A stretch of DNA of 64,000 nt from Pacificitalea manganoxidans (GTDB taxonomy: Bacteria; Pseudomonadota; Alphaproteobacteria; Rhodobacterales; Rhodobacteraceae). Of this stretch, positions 62,574 to 64,000 are shown piece by piece (position 1 is the first letter of the stretch; the number at the start of each line of letters is the position of its first letter). The stretch lies in NCBI RefSeq assembly GCF_002504165.1, contig NZ_CP021404.1:1798001-1862000 (forward strand), read 5' to 3'. The translations under genes and the position numbers were made by a program. Under the pieces are notes generated by a model. The model was not told the DNA's origin, searched no databases, and saw only the letters and a program-made list of their open reading frames with translations.

Positions 62574-62671
62574 CCTGAGCCGCAGGCCCGTCGCATCAGG
62601 CTGCGCCATTCCCATCAGGTGCCGCCTGCGCTACCACAGGCGCGCAACCGGGGGGCAGAGGTAGCGCGCGC

Positions 62672-63484
62672 GTGTCGAGAGATCTTTCAGAAAACCTGCG
62701 GCTTTTGTGCAGCTACCACACCTCGATCGCGGAGGTGTGCCGCCAACTGGGGGCGAACCGGTCCCAGTTCAATCGCTACCTCAACGGGCAGACCTTGCCG
62801 TCGCTGCGGGTGATGCGGAAAATCTGCGATTTCTTCGGGGTGGAGGAGGCCGAGCTTCTGATGCCGCACGCGCAGTTCCGGGAACTGATCCGCCTGAAGC
62901 CGCCGTCCGGGCCCACGGATATCGAGCGCAATCAGTTGCGACGCATCAGCGAAGATGTGCTTGCGGCGTCGCTGCCGAAACTCGACGCATATGCGGGCTA
63001 TTATTTCACTTACTACAATTCCATGTCCCATCCGGGCCGTGTGTTGAAGGGCCTGACTAAGATCTATCCCACCGCCCACAGCATGAACCTCAAAACCTTG
63101 GAGGTCATCGGGCGCCGGGGCAGGGGCGGGTTCACCTGCAAATATCAGGGCAGCTGTTTCATGCTGGGGGATCGGCTTTTCATCACCGCAATGGAGATGC
63201 TGACCCGCAACGAGGTCATCCAGATCATCCTCTATCCCAGCTACACCCATCGCATCCGGCACCTGAGCGGCATCATGTCAGGCGTTTCCGCGCATGCCAC
63301 GCGGGCGCCAGCGGCGACGCAGATCGCGATGGAATTTCTGGGGCCTCGGATCGACCGGCGCGGGGCGCTGGAGTATTGCGGACTTTTCGCACCGGATGAC
63401 CCGCAGGTGCCGCCGAATATGCGCGCGATGATCTCCGGGCAGAGCGATCCGACCAGCCACCTGTTGATGGCCGCGCCGGGCTGA
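62672..63484 (+). CDS. XRE family transcriptional regulator with unknown C-terminal domain
   Basis: 270 residues, GTG start. An N-terminal lambda-repressor-type helix-turn-helix (SIAEVCRQLGANRSQFNRYLNGQTLPSL, about residues 18-45) followed by MRKICDFFGVEEAELLM is clear. The remaining ~200 residues form an alpha/beta domain with Tyr/His-rich segments (YAGYYFTYYNSM, ILYPSYTHRIRHLSG) that I do not recognise as a named ligand-binding domain. It converges on the racemase gene with seven bases between. Confidence 0.88.
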   Translation: MSRDLSENLRLLCSYHTSIAEVCRQLGANRSQFNRYLNGQTLPSLRVMRKICDFFGVEEAELLMPHAQFRELIRLKPPSGPTDIERNQLRRISEDVLAASLPKLDAYAGYYFTYYNSMSHPGRVLKGLTKIYPTAHSMNLKTLEVIGRRGRGGFTCKYQGSCFMLGDRLFITAMEMLTRNEVIQIILYPSYTHRIRHLSGIMSGVSAHATRAPAATQIAMEFLGPRIDRRGALEYCGLFAPDDPQVPPNMRAMISGQSDPTSHLLMAAPG

Positions 63485-63491
63485 GGTGGCG

Positions 63492-64000
63492 TCATCTGCT
63501 GGGCGAAGTGGCCAGAACCGACTTCTCCACCAGCGCGCGCGCCAGCAGGCGTGTCACATCAACCAGATCCTTGCCGCCTGCGGCGCAGGGGATCAGCGGC
63601 AGTTCGGTGCAGGCCAGCAGCACGGTGTCGCTTTCCAGTGTGCCAACCAGGTCATGAAACCTTGCCACCACATCCGGATCGGAGCCGCCGAGACGCTTCA
63701 CGTCATAGATGATGCGATGCAACAGCGCGGCGTCTTTTGGCAACTCGACCGTGACCCTGTCAGACAGGCGGCGATAGGCTGACCAGCGATCCATCTTCGT
63801 CACCGGCGCCGCCCCCAGAAGCGCGACAGACGTCACGCCGCGCGCGTCCAGATAGGCCTCCACAACATCGCCGACGGAAACCAGCTCCGCCAAGCGGGGC
63901 TTCGCTCTGATCTGATCCTCGTAATAGTTTAAGGTGTTGCAGGCGATAGCAACGAAGTCCGATGCGCCCGAGAGCTCATCAAAACAGCGTTCCAGTTCCG
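63492..64000 (-). CDS. Aspartate/glutamate racemase family protein, truncated at the window edge
   Basis: About 169 C-terminal residues; the frame continues past 64000, where the start lies. Both catalytic cysteines are visible: FVAIACNTLNYY near the truncated start and VLLACTELPLIP near the end, the two-Cys racemase arrangement that deprotonates and reprotonates the amino acid alpha-carbon. Asp, Glu or hydantoin-like racemases share this plan. The upstream neighbour is outside the window. Confidence 0.9.
   Translation of the reverse strand, partial: ELERCFDELSGASDFVAIACNTLNYYEDQIRAKPRLAELVSVGDVVEAYLDARGVTSVALLGAAPVTKMDRWSAYRRLSDRVTVELPKDAALLHRIIYDVKRLGGSDPDVVARFHDLVGTLESDTVLLACTELPLIPCAAGGKDLVDVTRLLARALVEKSVLATSPSR

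Overview
The window is high-GC, densely packed bacterial chromosome. Its gene content points to an alphaproteobacterium of the Rhodobacterales (Roseobacter/Paracoccus type): several TRAP transporters including the TAXI type, a DUF2927 lipoprotein next to a 54-residue membrane protein, a tatABC-DUF815 operon, a free-standing small-type purL, and a dihydrolipoamide dehydrogenase. This assignment is an inference from gene families. No plasmid or prophage core genes, insertion sequences, CRISPR array or rRNA were seen. One tRNA-Thr(TGT) is present on the minus strand.

Layout. 1-5053 (+): the end of a TRAP transporter, a cytoplasmic sulfatase/phosphonate-monoester-hydrolase-like enzyme and a SulP anion transporter, probably one uptake-and-desulfation unit. 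5082-10447: a TAXI TRAP transporter (-) diverging from a two-gene adenylation / carrier-thioesterase pair (+) that lacks any condensation domain and has Cys in the thioesterase nucleophile position. 10513-12145: TetR regulator and oxidoreductase with a clear palindromic operator. 12223-21413: tRNA-Thr, an Fbp-type iron permease, a sulfotransferase-like protein with a degenerate PAPS loop, a small membrane protein, a DUF2927 lipoprotein, two GNATs, a Na+/H+ antiporter, pabB and a nucleoside hydrolase. 21567-29236: Fbp-type ATPase, tatABC-DUF815, an MFS carrier, DUF924 and lpd.

29237-30927 is a small foreign-looking island: an AT-rich gene that appears to join a phage-tail-like N-terminus to an MltR/HEPN-like C-terminus, followed by two imperfect direct repeats. 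30928-35901 (-) is a carbohydrate catabolic operon (DapA-family aldolase, GntR regulator, FGGY kinase, fucose-isomerase-like enzyme) with a 22-bp palindrome in its promoter region. 36048-37119 is the iron-binding protein fbpA, so the three Fbp parts are scattered over 25 kb. purL follows at 37995-40154 and is closed by two strong hairpins.

The most interesting block is 40430-47257 (+): seven genes with overlapping start and stop codons, encoding four glycosyltransferases, an acyl-CoA-dehydrogenase-like protein, a PIG-L deacetylase and a NodS-like methyltransferase. The set resembles the logic of Nod-factor synthesis (polymerise or transfer, N-deacetylate, N-methylate) but with different parts, and I know of no characterised product. 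47264-57041 (-) is a long operon under a LysR regulator: Fe/2OG oxygenase, alpha/beta hydrolase, Tau/Ssu-type ABC importer, guanine-deaminase-like enzyme and three-subunit molybdenum hydroxylase, which together look like an import and degradation route for an N-heterocycle. 57126-60235 (+) is an arsenic resistance operon with two unrelated arsenate reductases, Acr3 and ArsH. The window ends with an Ldh-family dehydrogenase, an asparaginase, an XRE regulator and a truncated Asp/Glu racemase.
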